Assembly (NCBI RefSeq): GCF_934747485.1 | Contig: NZ_CAKVGN010000016.1 | Location: forward strand, 1-46,913 | Reading direction: 5' to 3' | Source of the DNA: an uncultured Brachyspira sp. | GTDB taxonomy: Bacteria > Spirochaetota > Brachyspiria > Brachyspirales > Brachyspiraceae | DNA: 46,913 nt | In this document: one piece after another, positions 35,084 to 44,378 of the stretch | Layout: the number at the start of each line of letters is the position of its first letter | How positions within the stretch are numbered: the stretch's first letter is position 1 | Translations under genes and position numbers: made by a program | Notes under the pieces: model-generated | The model's database searches: none | What the model saw: the letters and a program-made list of their open reading frames with translations, nothing else | What the model was told of the DNA's origin: nothing

Positions 35084-36337
35084 TTATTTAATTAAACCAA
35101 TATCTTTTCTAAAATATTTGTCTTTGAAATCTATCTTTTCAATATCATTATATGTAAGTTTTCTTGCCTCTTCTAAACTGTCAGCAATATTAACAACATT
35201 CAAAACTCTTCCGCCGCTTGTAATAATATCTTTATTTTCATCGAGTTTAGCACCTGCAATAAAACATTTGCCGTTTATATCGTTTATGCCAGTAATCTTA
35301 TAGCCCTTGTTGTAGCTTGAAGGATAACCTCCTGAAGCCATTACCACACAGCAAGCATGTTTATCTTTCCATTTTATATTTATGTCTTTTAGTTTTTTAT
35401 CCATAGCACTTTCTATTAAAGATAAATAATCACTCTCCATTAGCATAAGAACCGACTGAGTTTCTGGGTCTCCCATTCTCACATTATACTCAAGCAAATA
35501 TACGCCTTTCTTTGTAATCATAAGCCCAAAAAATATTATACCCGCAAAGCTTATATTTTCTTTTTTCATTCCTTGAAGTGTAGGATTTAATATGTCTTTT
35601 ATAAATAAGTCTTCTGCCTCTTTTGTATAATAAGGGTTTGGAGCTATTGTTCCCATTCCTCCAGTATTTAGCCCTTCATCGTTATCCAATGCTTTTTTAT
35701 GGTCTTTAGCCGATATAAAAGGTATTATAGTTTCTCCGTCGGTGATAGACAAAATAGAAGCCTCATAACCTTCCAAAAACTCTTCTATTACTATCTCGCT
35801 TCCAGCTTCGCCGAATACTTTTTTAATCATCATCTCTTCTAATGCCTTATTAGCTTCGTTTATGTTATTACATATAACTACGCCCTTACCCAAAGCAAGC
35901 CCGCTCGCCTTTATAACAATAGGATAATCTATATTTTTTAAATATTCTTTTGCCTTATTGCAGTCATTGAAAGTTTGGTATAGAGCAGTTTTAATGCCGT
36001 ATTTTTTCATAAAGTCTTTAGCATATGCCTTAGAGCCTTCAAGCATAGCACCTTTTTTGTTTGGTCCGAATATTTTTAAGTTGTTTTTTTGAAAAATATC
36101 TACGATTCCTTCAACAAGCAAGTCTTCGCTTCCTACTATAGTTAAATCAATATTTTTCTCTTTTGCAAAACTAACAAACTCATCAATTCCATTTAATTTT
36201 ACATTCTCACATTTATTTTCATAATATGTACCAGCATTACCGGGTGCACAATATATCTTTTCTACGTATTCATTTTTTGATAAAGAGAAAGCTATAGCAT
36301 GTTCCCTACCGCCAGAGCCAGTGATTAGTATTTTCAT
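35084..36337 (-). CDS. purD: Phosphoribosylamine-glycine ligase
   Basis: 417 residues from the ATG at 36337 (AAAGG upstream); a TTG two codons earlier is less likely. N-terminal ILITGSGGREHAIAFSLSKN, the family signature GGxGREHA, then GPNKKGAMLEGSKAYAKDFM, the ATP-grasp region IVIKASGLALGKGVV, the binding loop NTGGMGTIAPNPYY and the C-terminal NVRMGDPETQ. It joins glycine to 5-phosphoribosylamine with ATP in the second step of purine synthesis. No other pur gene is adjacent. Glycine is used both here and by the Grd system, but the neighbourhood does not show shared regulation. Confidence 0.96.
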   Translation of the reverse strand: MKILITGSGGREHAIAFSLSKNEYVEKIYCAPGNAGTYYENKCENVKLNGIDEFVSFAKEKNIDLTIVGSEDLLVEGIVDIFQKNNLKIFGPNKKGAMLEGSKAYAKDFMKKYGIKTALYQTFNDCNKAKEYLKNIDYPIVIKASGLALGKGVVICNNINEANKALEEMMIKKVFGEAGSEIVIEEFLEGYEASILSITDGETIIPFISAKDHKKALDNDEGLNTGGMGTIAPNPYYTKEAEDLFIKDILNPTLQGMKKENISFAGIIFFGLMITKKGVYLLEYNVRMGDPETQSVLMLMESDYLSLIESAMDKKLKDINIKWKDKHACCVVMASGGYPSSYNKGYKITGINDINGKCFIAGAKLDENKDIITSGGRVLNVVNIADSLEEARKLTYNDIEKIDFKDKYFRKDIGLIK

Positions 36338-36524
36338 ATACAAGCCTTTATTGTTTTTTTAATATTATAAATTAATAGTCTTATAAAGTCTATAGTCAAA
36401 GAAAGATTATTTAATAAGAGCGACTGATTATCAAATTATTAAACAATAAAAAAAATAATAATTACTTGTTTTAATTTTTTTTATTTATATAATTATAAAA
36501 ATAATATAATTGGGTCTATTATTT

Positions 36525-37328
36525 ATGGATAAATTACATTTTAATAAATATCAAATGTTTCTGATAAAACCGGGAAATGGACAAAGAATTGTAAAAATGA
36601 ATTATGATGATTTTATTGATATAGAAGATAGAGAAGAAAATACAAATAAAGATGAAACAGGTTTTAAAATAAAAATAACTAAAAATCATAATTATATATG
36701 GATATATGTTGAATTTGGTTCTACTATGCCACATAGAAAAAAATTAGTAAATATATATGATAATTCAGAAAGGGATAATATAAGAAATGATGATGAAGCA
36801 GAATTAGGAAATCAAATATTTTTCTTTTATGATTTAAAAACATATGATTTATATTTATCCAATCATAATAAAAAAACATTTTTCATAAACTTATTTGAAG
36901 AATATTTTAATAAAAATATTGAAATTAAAGAATATTATAAAAATATAGATGAATTTTTAAAAGAATTAAGTTACGTTAGTAAAATATCTTTCACATGTAA
37001 AGATGATATCTTTTCAACTAATTCTACACAGATGAAAGCATATAAAGACCTAACAGGAAATAGTTCACCAACAAGATTTACATTAACATTTGAATATCAA
37101 GATAAACTAAAACCAATAACATTTATAAAGTCTTTAAATAGAGAAAGAGAAAATTACAGAATTAGTTCCTTATTAGTCAAGGGATATTCAAAAAATAATA
37201 ATATAGACTTATTATTTAATACGGAAAATTTAAGAGAAAGAATAACTCTTAATTTAAATAAAACAGATGAAGGTATATTTAAAGAAGAGGATGTTTTAGA
37301 TGCATTACAGACAAAAATCAATTGTTGA
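36525..37328 (+). CDS. Unrecognised soluble protein; possible sensor of a Rex-like defence pair
   Basis: 267 residues from the ATG at 36525; an in-frame TTG at 36510 would add 5. No family recognised. No signal peptide or membrane helix. The composition is charged and Asn/Lys-rich, with alternating strands in the first ~110 residues (IWIYVEFGST, QIFFFYDLKTYDLYLS) and helices at ~125-150. A second strand-rich domain follows (PTRFTLTFEYQ, IDLLFNTENLRERITLNL) with a closing helix at ~252-265. Its 3' end overlaps by 29 bases a gene for a four-helix membrane protein. Size, order and partner resemble RexA (279 aa) with RexB, but I see no convincing sequence match. TATAAT at 36505-36510 would give a very short leader without a ribosome binding site. 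Confidence 0.75.
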   Translation: MDKLHFNKYQMFLIKPGNGQRIVKMNYDDFIDIEDREENTNKDETGFKIKITKNHNYIWIYVEFGSTMPHRKKLVNIYDNSERDNIRNDDEAELGNQIFFFYDLKTYDLYLSNHNKKTFFINLFEEYFNKNIEIKEYYKNIDEFLKELSYVSKISFTCKDDIFSTNSTQMKAYKDLTGNSSPTRFTLTFEYQDKLKPITFIKSLNRERENYRISSLLVKGYSKNNNIDLLFNTENLRERITLNLNKTDEGIFKEEDVLDALQTKINC

Positions 37329-37782
37329 CGAATGGCTATTATTAGATTATCCTATAATAATATTAATAATTATAATAACAACTACTTTTAGTATATTATT
37401 TTGTGATTTTAATTTTATAAAAAGTTCAGATTTTTCGACTTTTTTATCTATAACAATAGGATATCAAGTAACATCTGTAGCAGTATTATTTAATTCAAAG
37501 ATATTATATCTTTTACATGAAAGTCCTGATGAAGTTTATTCTTCTAAATTACATAGACTAGCATCGTATTACAAAAATTCAATTATGTTTAGTTTATTCT
37601 TTTTATTTATTACAATATTTGTTAGTGATAATATATCATATTCAAAATACATCAATAATTATATAACAATAAATATTAGAAAATCTGTATTTTTCCCAGC
37701 AATGTTTTTTAGCATATCTTATTTTTTTATAAGAGCCACTAGCATATTTTTTGAAATATTTACTATTCCAAGAAATGAATAA
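37300..37782 (+). CDS. Four-helix membrane protein; possible effector of the same pair
   Basis: 160 residues with four predicted membrane helices: YPIIILIIIITTTFSILF (about 17-34), FLSITIGYQVTSVAVLF (about 48-64), SIMFSLFFLFITIFVS (about 93-108) and SVFFPAMFFSISYFFI (about 129-144). Between helices 2 and 3 is a cytoplasmic loop with charged residues (HESPDEVYSSKLHRL). No family recognised. It starts inside the preceding gene, with GAGG about 10 bases before its ATG, so synthesis is coupled to the soluble partner. The layout parallels small pore-forming or signalling effectors such as RexB (144 aa, four helices). It converges with a restriction-modification system downstream. Confidence 0.75.
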   Translation: MHYRQKSIVDEWLLLDYPIIILIIIITTTFSILFCDFNFIKSSDFSTFLSITIGYQVTSVAVLFNSKILYLLHESPDEVYSSKLHRLASYYKNSIMFSLFFLFITIFVSDNISYSKYINNYITINIRKSVFFPAMFFSISYFFIRATSIFFEIFTIPRNE

Positions 37783-37937
37783 ATAATATTTTAGAATATC
37801 AATTATTATTATTTTATTATAAGAATGTACCACCCAAAAAATAGCCAGCCGAGCAAAATAAACTCACTCTAAGCCATAAACCTAAAAAATTACTCCCCTC
37901 AATAACTCTAATATTATTATCATTCAAATTATAAATT

Positions 37938-40934
37938 TTAATCTTCTTTACTAGACATTCTATATTTTATTTCATAATTTTTAATAAAATCTGTTTCTTC
38001 TTTAGTTAGTTTATATAAAGGACATATAAAATCATCTATTTCATCAATTATATTTTTAGACATTCTAATTTTATACTCTTTAAAAGAATTTATATTTTTA
38101 TAATTAGTTTTTTCATGAATAATAACATTTTTTTCTATATCCTCTAAATATTTTGAATATAATTTCTCAATATATTTTATTTTATCATTATCTAACTCAT
38201 CAATAGGAATTTTAAAACTTTCTATTTCGTATTTTTTCATATTTAAATTATCAGAGAATATTTGATAATACCAAAAATATAAATTGCTACTCAATATAGC
38301 ACCTATAGTATTAGCAATTTTTTTATCAAAATAAATTACTTTTTCTGAACCAGCTTTAGTACTAGAATAATTAGTAATTACTTTAAAATATCTTCCGCCA
38401 GCCATTCTATAATAGATAGGATTTCCTTTATCTTTTACCAATGAACCTATATCATTTTTTATCTTAAACAATTTTCTTAATATATTAACTTCTATTTCTT
38501 TACTTATTTTAGGATATCTGCCTAATAATTTAAATTCTTTTACATCAACAAATTCTAAATTATGCAAAATATTATTGATTGTATCCTCATTACTTTTTCT
38601 ATACATTTTAGTGCATAATACTTTTTTATTTACAGTATTAGTTTTTAAACATTCTAGTATAGAAACATTAACTACAGCATTTAAAAATATAGGTTTTGGT
38701 CTTACAGCATAATTAGATATTTTTATTAATTCACATTGTTTATTAAAAAATTGGTGCATATTCTCCATAGATTCACTTGATACAATTGACATAGGAGTTA
38801 TATATATTAATGCTCCATTATTTATCAACGACAATCCTTTCTCTATAAATAATGAAAATGTATCAGTAGAACCCTTGAAATTTCCATATTTATTTTTTAT
38901 TGTTTTGGCAGTTACATAATTATTCTCAAAATATTGTTTTTCATCTTTGCTTATTTTAGCACCATAAGGCGGATTGCCTATAACTATATCAAATTTTCTA
39001 TCTAAACCAAATTGTAATTCGGCGTCAAAATATAACGCTGCTTTATTTTTAAAGGGATGCCAAGAACAGATTAGCGTCTTTGTGGCTCTTTCTAAATTCT
39101 CATCTCTTTCTATTTGTTCAAAAAAGGCTTCTATATCATTCTCTGCTACTTTTTTATCTTCTTTATCATGTATATTAAAATAATTTTTGATAGACTTCTT
39201 TAAATTCTCAATATGTCCTTTAATAAATAGTTCTTCTGTGGAATTTACTTCTAAAGGTACTAAAGTATTGGCACATATAAATTGAAACTCTAAATTCGGC
39301 AAGGTCTTAATACCAAAATTATCATTTTTATCATCTGTTTTCTTCTCATCTACAACCAAAGATAAAAACGCCCTTAATTTACTTACCTCTACCGCTATAG
39401 GCTGTATATCTACTCCATGTATCATACTCTGAAGTATATCAAGTTTATACGCATAACTAAATTTTTTGGCATCATATAATTTTTTAAACTCCTCCTTAGT
39501 GCCTGACGGCAATTTATTAATTATATAATCTTTATAATACTCATGCTTGGGGTCTAATTTATCTATTACATTAAAAACCCTCTGAAGTATCCCCAAAGGA
39601 AAAGCACCGCTGCCGCAGGCTGGGTCTAAGATTATCATGTCATGTATATTCTTTAAAATACTCTCGCGTTCTTTATCGCTATACTCTATACTATCTTCAA
39701 TATCAAAAATCCTATCTATCTTATCTTTTATATCTGGAAGTTTTTTATATAGATAAAGCTTTATAGCCTCCATTACCATATAATCTACAATCTCTCGCGG
39801 CGTATAAAATGAACCCGTCTCCTTTCTGGCACTCTCTTTGGTTTCTGGGTTTATCTCGGCAAGAAGGTTCTCAAAAATCCTACCTAACATCTCTGGGTCT
39901 ATGCTTATCTCTACATCAAAAGGGGCACTCTCATCTACAGTAAAATTATACATCTCAAAAAACTCAAACAAACCCTTTACTATATCATCATCTATGATTT
40001 TTACTGCCTCATCATCTTCCTTCTTGGAAAATAAGCCCCCATTCAAAAATGGTATTTCTTTCTCATAATTAGATATTACTCTATCCTTTGAAAAGCTTCG
40101 CTTCTCCATATCAATATTAAGTACATTAAAAAATAAATCCTCAAGTACATCGCTGTAATAATTTTTCTTATATTTTAGATTCTCAAAAACTTTGCTGTTT
40201 AATATCTCACTCGGTATAAGTTCCTTCTCTCTCAAAAACCAGCAGAAGAGTATACGGCCCAAAAACCTTAAAGCAAACTCCTTAGCCCTGTTCTCATCTT
40301 TATTAAAATATTTTATTACATCTTTATATATATTATCAAAATACTCTTTAACCCCATTATAAAACTCTTTATTTACAGGCTCTACACTAAAAGCATTTTC
40401 TATACTCTCAACACTATTAAAAATATCGCTTTTAAGTCTGCTTTCTGGAGTATGAACCTTTATGCCCTCCCCAAGCAAAAAAGTATATCTCTTAGGATTA
40501 CTATAATCTTTCTTAAATCTTACATCTTTATTAAGCAATACAGCAACCTTATCATGCTTTACATAAGAAACCCTATAATTATTTTTTTTGTCATTATAAA
40601 GTATAAAAAATATCCCCTTGCCGTAAGTATTTCTTTCTCCCCCTGTAATTATCTTGCTGCATAGCCTTGAAATTTTTACTCTGCTTGCAAGATTAGTGTT
40701 TTTTATATAAACTTCATACACCCCTATAGTTTCGCCATTATCTGTATTCAAATCCCCAATCCAAATTACTTTCTCCAAAAAATCGCTATGCTTCTCTAAT
40801 ATCTCATCTTCATTGCTTATAGCTCCATACTCCTCTTGAAAACTCTCCCCAAAATGTAAAGCCCACTTTTCTTTATTATAAGCCTCATCAAATCTAAAAT
40901 TGCTAATGTTTGTTAAATTATTGTTTTTAGCCAT
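37938..40934 (-). CDS. Eco57I-type DNA adenine methyltransferase / modification-specificity protein
   Basis: 998 residues from the ATG at 40934, which has AAGGA 8 bases upstream; an earlier start at 40952 lacks one. The N-terminal ~250 residues are a mixed alpha/beta domain of uncertain role. The methyltransferase core follows: GSFYTPREIVDYMV near 374-387, SAM-binding DPACGSGAFPLGIL near 437-450, a middle VDIQPIAVEVSKLRAFL, and the catalytic NPPYGAKISKDE near 650. The last ~250 residues look like a target-recognition domain (YRMAGGRYFKVITNY, NLYFWYYQIFSDNLNMKKYE). This fits type IIG/ISP-like N6-adenine methyltransferases. It lies 94 bases downstream of the PLD-helicase gene on the same strand and probably protects host DNA and supplies specificity. 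Confidence 0.85.
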   Translation of the reverse strand: MAKNNNLTNISNFRFDEAYNKEKWALHFGESFQEEYGAISNEDEILEKHSDFLEKVIWIGDLNTDNGETIGVYEVYIKNTNLASRVKISRLCSKIITGGERNTYGKGIFFILYNDKKNNYRVSYVKHDKVAVLLNKDVRFKKDYSNPKRYTFLLGEGIKVHTPESRLKSDIFNSVESIENAFSVEPVNKEFYNGVKEYFDNIYKDVIKYFNKDENRAKEFALRFLGRILFCWFLREKELIPSEILNSKVFENLKYKKNYYSDVLEDLFFNVLNIDMEKRSFSKDRVISNYEKEIPFLNGGLFSKKEDDEAVKIIDDDIVKGLFEFFEMYNFTVDESAPFDVEISIDPEMLGRIFENLLAEINPETKESARKETGSFYTPREIVDYMVMEAIKLYLYKKLPDIKDKIDRIFDIEDSIEYSDKERESILKNIHDMIILDPACGSGAFPLGILQRVFNVIDKLDPKHEYYKDYIINKLPSGTKEEFKKLYDAKKFSYAYKLDILQSMIHGVDIQPIAVEVSKLRAFLSLVVDEKKTDDKNDNFGIKTLPNLEFQFICANTLVPLEVNSTEELFIKGHIENLKKSIKNYFNIHDKEDKKVAENDIEAFFEQIERDENLERATKTLICSWHPFKNKAALYFDAELQFGLDRKFDIVIGNPPYGAKISKDEKQYFENNYVTAKTIKNKYGNFKGSTDTFSLFIEKGLSLINNGALIYITPMSIVSSESMENMHQFFNKQCELIKISNYAVRPKPIFLNAVVNVSILECLKTNTVNKKVLCTKMYRKSNEDTINNILHNLEFVDVKEFKLLGRYPKISKEIEVNILRKLFKIKNDIGSLVKDKGNPIYYRMAGGRYFKVITNYSSTKAGSEKVIYFDKKIANTIGAILSSNLYFWYYQIFSDNLNMKKYEIESFKIPIDELDNDKIKYIEKLYSKYLEDIEKNVIIHEKTNYKNINSFKEYKIRMSKNIIDEIDDFICPLYKLTKEETDFIKNYEIKYRMSSKED

Positions 40935-41028
40935 AGAGATATCCTTAAACACTATTATATATATAAACTAATAATATATTAAAATTACATAAAAATAAAC
41001 TTAAAAAAATAACTTCATTAAAACATTA

Positions 41029-44000
41029 TCATTCTATATCAAACTCTTCTTTTACTATCAAATTAGAGTTTTTATACACACTCTCCAAATTATTTGTATA
41101 GTAGTTAAATTTATCTTCTGCTTCTTGTATAGAGATGATATTTTTAATAACATCAATATTCACTTCAGACTTTAATAATTTATCTATCTCTCTAATATTT
41201 TTTTCTGTAAGATGTTTATTATCTATCAAATAAGACAATTTTTTAATATACTCTTTTTTTTCATCATCATCAATATTCTTAGCAATTTCATCAAGTATAA
41301 TAGAAGTATCCGATTTTTTATTAGCAGTTTTAATATTCTTTTTTCTTTTAAGCTCTTCTTCCAATTCAATAATTTTTTCACTAGCAGGCAAATATTTTTC
41401 ATTTTCATTAGCCTTTAATATTTTAAATATATTTTCTATATTAAAGTCTATTTTTGATTCTTTTAGTAAAGCTCCAAATATTCCATTAGAAGAACGCACT
41501 ATCTCTATAATTCCCTCAAAATCTGCTTTTCTTTTCACAACAATATTATTATCTATCTCTTTTATTCTTTTTAAGAGTTTCTCATCATTTTTCAATCTAT
41601 TAAACACATCTCTATATTCATTATCCCAACTAACATCATCATCTTCATTTAGATTTTCTTTTTTCAAAGACAGCAAAGAATTAATTTCATCATCATCTTT
41701 TAATATTTTAGTATCATTTCCAAATATTGCATTTATCAAATTAAGTTTAAAATTAGATATCTGCCAATTTTTAATATCTTTTTGGGCTTCGAGTCTAGGT
41801 ATAAAGTTATGAATATATATTTTATCGAATAATTTTTTTCCTATTCTGTTTATTCGTCCTACTCTCTGTATTACTCTAGTAGGGTTATAAGGTATGTCAT
41901 AATTTATTATTATGCCCGCCCTATGTAAATTAATACCTTCAGATAAAGTGTCTGTAGCTATCAATAAAAAGTAATCATCTTCTTGTTTTGATATATCAAC
42001 AGAAGCATCAAAATTCGCTATAATAATATCTTTATTTTTTGACTGAGAAGTAGATTTTATAGGTTTTAATATTTCACTTAATTTTTCATCTTCACATATG
42101 GTATCATACAAATAATCAGCCGTATCTTTAAACTCAGTGAATATTATAATTTTTCTTTTATCATTTTCTTTTTGGAACTCTTTTAATAATTCTATAAGCT
42201 TTTTAAACTTCCTATCTTTATTAAATCCAATATCCTTCCAATCATTTTTTATTTCATTTAGCACTTTTAAATCATTTTCAAACTCTGTGAAGAAATTACT
42301 ATCCAATACATTTTTTACATCTTCGATTAATTTTACATCTTTATATTTTTTATTTAACTTATCATAATCTAATACATCATCATCAATATCTTCATCAACA
42401 TTATCCTCATAACTAAAGAAATCTTCTGTATAAAGCATGTCCCCTCGTTTATAAATAGGATAATACCCCTTATTAATCCAAGATTTTATATTGTCATATT
42501 TATCAATCATATTATCAATACTTTTCTTAAAAGCATAAACAGAACTTTCAAATCTTCTTACCAATAAAAGTTTCATAAACTTAGTTAAGTTTCTAGAAGA
42601 AGTGGAAGCAAAATCGATATTAATATTTTCTCCGTATATTTGTTTTATAATTTTGTTGCTGATTTCTTTTTCTTTTTCATTATTATATTTTAAATATACC
42701 AAAGGCTCATAACGAACGGCTTTAAATTTGCTATTAGCAAGATTTTCTTTATTTTTATCATTTTCTTCATTTTCTTCATAAGGACTAATCTTTTCAAATG
42801 TGTCGAAATACAATTTAGAAATATCACCCAAGTTATAATCATGCAATTTTGGACTTTCAACAATATTAAATTCAATCTTCTGTTTTTCTAAATCTTTTTT
42901 ATATTCTATATCTTCAATCAAATCCCTCCTTGTTCTTCTTATAATAATAGGATTAATTAAACTTAGAATCTGTTTAGAAATATCTTTCATTTTCTTTTTA
43001 GTTTCTTTTTTATCATCATTTTCTTTATAATCTAATTTAATTTTTCTCTCTTCTTTTAATATTTTATTTTTAATATCTATTATATTTCTATTAGTTGTTA
43101 GAATTCTATCAAAAATATCTACCAATGAAAATATATCAGAAGTGGTGTTATGCATTGGTGTTGCAGTGATAAGCATAACTCTATTCATGGCACATATATC
43201 TTTTATAATGCTATAGGAAGTAGTTTTATTATTAACAAATCTATGTGCCTCATCAATAATAATAAGTCTTTTTTTTGCATGGCTCTTAACATAATCATAT
43301 ACTTTATCTAATAAACCAATACTAAATACTTTGGCATTTAATTTAAACTCTGCATTATAATTTTCCCAAGAATAAATAATTTTTGGAGGGGATATAATAA
43401 GTATCTCTTCTACATATTTTTTTTCTAATAAATTCTTTGCTATAGTTGAAGCAATGATACTTTTTCCAAGACCAACAACATCCGATATTAAAACTCCATC
43501 ATACAACATTATACTCTTTATGCCTGTTTTAATAGCATCAATCTGGTATTTATAATTAGAATAATGATAATCATTAGGATTAAATAATAATTCTTCACTT
43601 GTAAAAAAGCTAAAATATTCATATATAACTTTTAAATATATCTCATAAGGAGTAGGGGTTCTAATAAGCTTTTTTAATGAATTATTATCATTATCTTGCA
43701 TGCCAATCCTATTAAAAAATTCCTTATGATTATTTATATCCAATATACATTTAGAATCTTCCCATTCCCTTTCAAAAATTTTATATGCATCTTTAAATAT
43801 ATCTCTACCGTAAACATTGATTTCTCTTTGATTTTTTAACCCATACGAAGAGAAGTTACTTGAGCCTATTATTACTTGACCAGTTATGTCATATATAAAA
43901 TTTTTTAATTTGTGTTTTAATAAATATATTTTTGCATGAGTTTTGTTATTAGCACTTCTTATTTCAAGTGTGGAATTTTTACATTTCTCTTTGAATAATT

Positions 44001-44322
44001 CCAACACCTTAGCATTTTCTTCGCTTTTATTTAATTGAAAAATACTATATTCTTCAAAATTATTAATTTCTTCCTGATTACTTTTCTTGTTTTCTTCATC
44101 ACTGTAACTCATATATATACGATGTATTTTTGGGTCTATATTCATACCCATAATGATTTTTACTTTTGTATTTAAAAACATTTTTTTTGCTTTATCATTA
44201 TTAGCTATATCATAAAATGCACTATAAGAACAATATCCTGAAAGTATACATATCTCTTCGATTTCCTCTTCAGATATAAATAAATCAAAAACTTTTTTAT
44301 TAGAATTGTCTATTATTTCCAT
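41029..44322 (-). CDS. Phospholipase-D-type nuclease fused to SNF2/DEAD-like helicase
   Basis: 1097 residues. The N-terminal domain (1-~190) has one HKD-type catalytic motif: THAKIYLL (His129, Lys131) then IIGSSNFSSYG (153-161) and Glu167, as in PLD-superfamily nucleases. A linker leads to a superfamily-2 helicase with YQIDAIKTG (Q-motif-like), Walker A VVGLGKS (282-288), DEAH (357-360) and ITATPMHNT. A long insert of ~250 residues rich in acidic residues precedes the C-terminal helicase lobe with IIFTEFKDTADYL, ATDTLSEGINLHRA and QRVGRINRIG. The C-terminal ~200 residues are charged helices. Such fusions act as ATP-driven DNA cleavage or translocation subunits in restriction systems. Paired with the methyltransferase downstream. 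Confidence 0.88.
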   Translation of the reverse strand: MEIIDNSNKKVFDLFISEEEIEEICILSGYCSYSAFYDIANNDKAKKMFLNTKVKIIMGMNIDPKIHRIYMSYSDEENKKSNQEEINNFEEYSIFQLNKSEENAKVLELFKEKCKNSTLEIRSANNKTHAKIYLLKHKLKNFIYDITGQVIIGSSNFSSYGLKNQREINVYGRDIFKDAYKIFEREWEDSKCILDINNHKEFFNRIGMQDNDNNSLKKLIRTPTPYEIYLKVIYEYFSFFTSEELLFNPNDYHYSNYKYQIDAIKTGIKSIMLYDGVLISDVVGLGKSIIASTIAKNLLEKKYVEEILIISPPKIIYSWENYNAEFKLNAKVFSIGLLDKVYDYVKSHAKKRLIIIDEAHRFVNNKTTSYSIIKDICAMNRVMLITATPMHNTTSDIFSLVDIFDRILTTNRNIIDIKNKILKEERKIKLDYKENDDKKETKKKMKDISKQILSLINPIIIRRTRRDLIEDIEYKKDLEKQKIEFNIVESPKLHDYNLGDISKLYFDTFEKISPYEENEENDKNKENLANSKFKAVRYEPLVYLKYNNEKEKEISNKIIKQIYGENINIDFASTSSRNLTKFMKLLLVRRFESSVYAFKKSIDNMIDKYDNIKSWINKGYYPIYKRGDMLYTEDFFSYEDNVDEDIDDDVLDYDKLNKKYKDVKLIEDVKNVLDSNFFTEFENDLKVLNEIKNDWKDIGFNKDRKFKKLIELLKEFQKENDKRKIIIFTEFKDTADYLYDTICEDEKLSEILKPIKSTSQSKNKDIIIANFDASVDISKQEDDYFLLIATDTLSEGINLHRAGIIINYDIPYNPTRVIQRVGRINRIGKKLFDKIYIHNFIPRLEAQKDIKNWQISNFKLNLINAIFGNDTKILKDDDEINSLLSLKKENLNEDDDVSWDNEYRDVFNRLKNDEKLLKRIKEIDNNIVVKRKADFEGIIEIVRSSNGIFGALLKESKIDFNIENIFKILKANENEKYLPASEKIIELEEELKRKKNIKTANKKSDTSIILDEIAKNIDDDEKKEYIKKLSYLIDNKHLTEKNIREIDKLLKSEVNIDVIKNIISIQEAEDKFNYYTNNLESVYKNSNLIVKEEFDIE

Positions 44323-44378
44323 GAATAAAAACTTCCATAAATTATTTTTTATATATGATGAAATTATATCATATCAAA

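Noticed and set aside
34956..35303. 115-codon plus-strand frame across the leader and the end of purD
   Set aside because: Overlaps purD antisense and has no family features or ribosome binding site.
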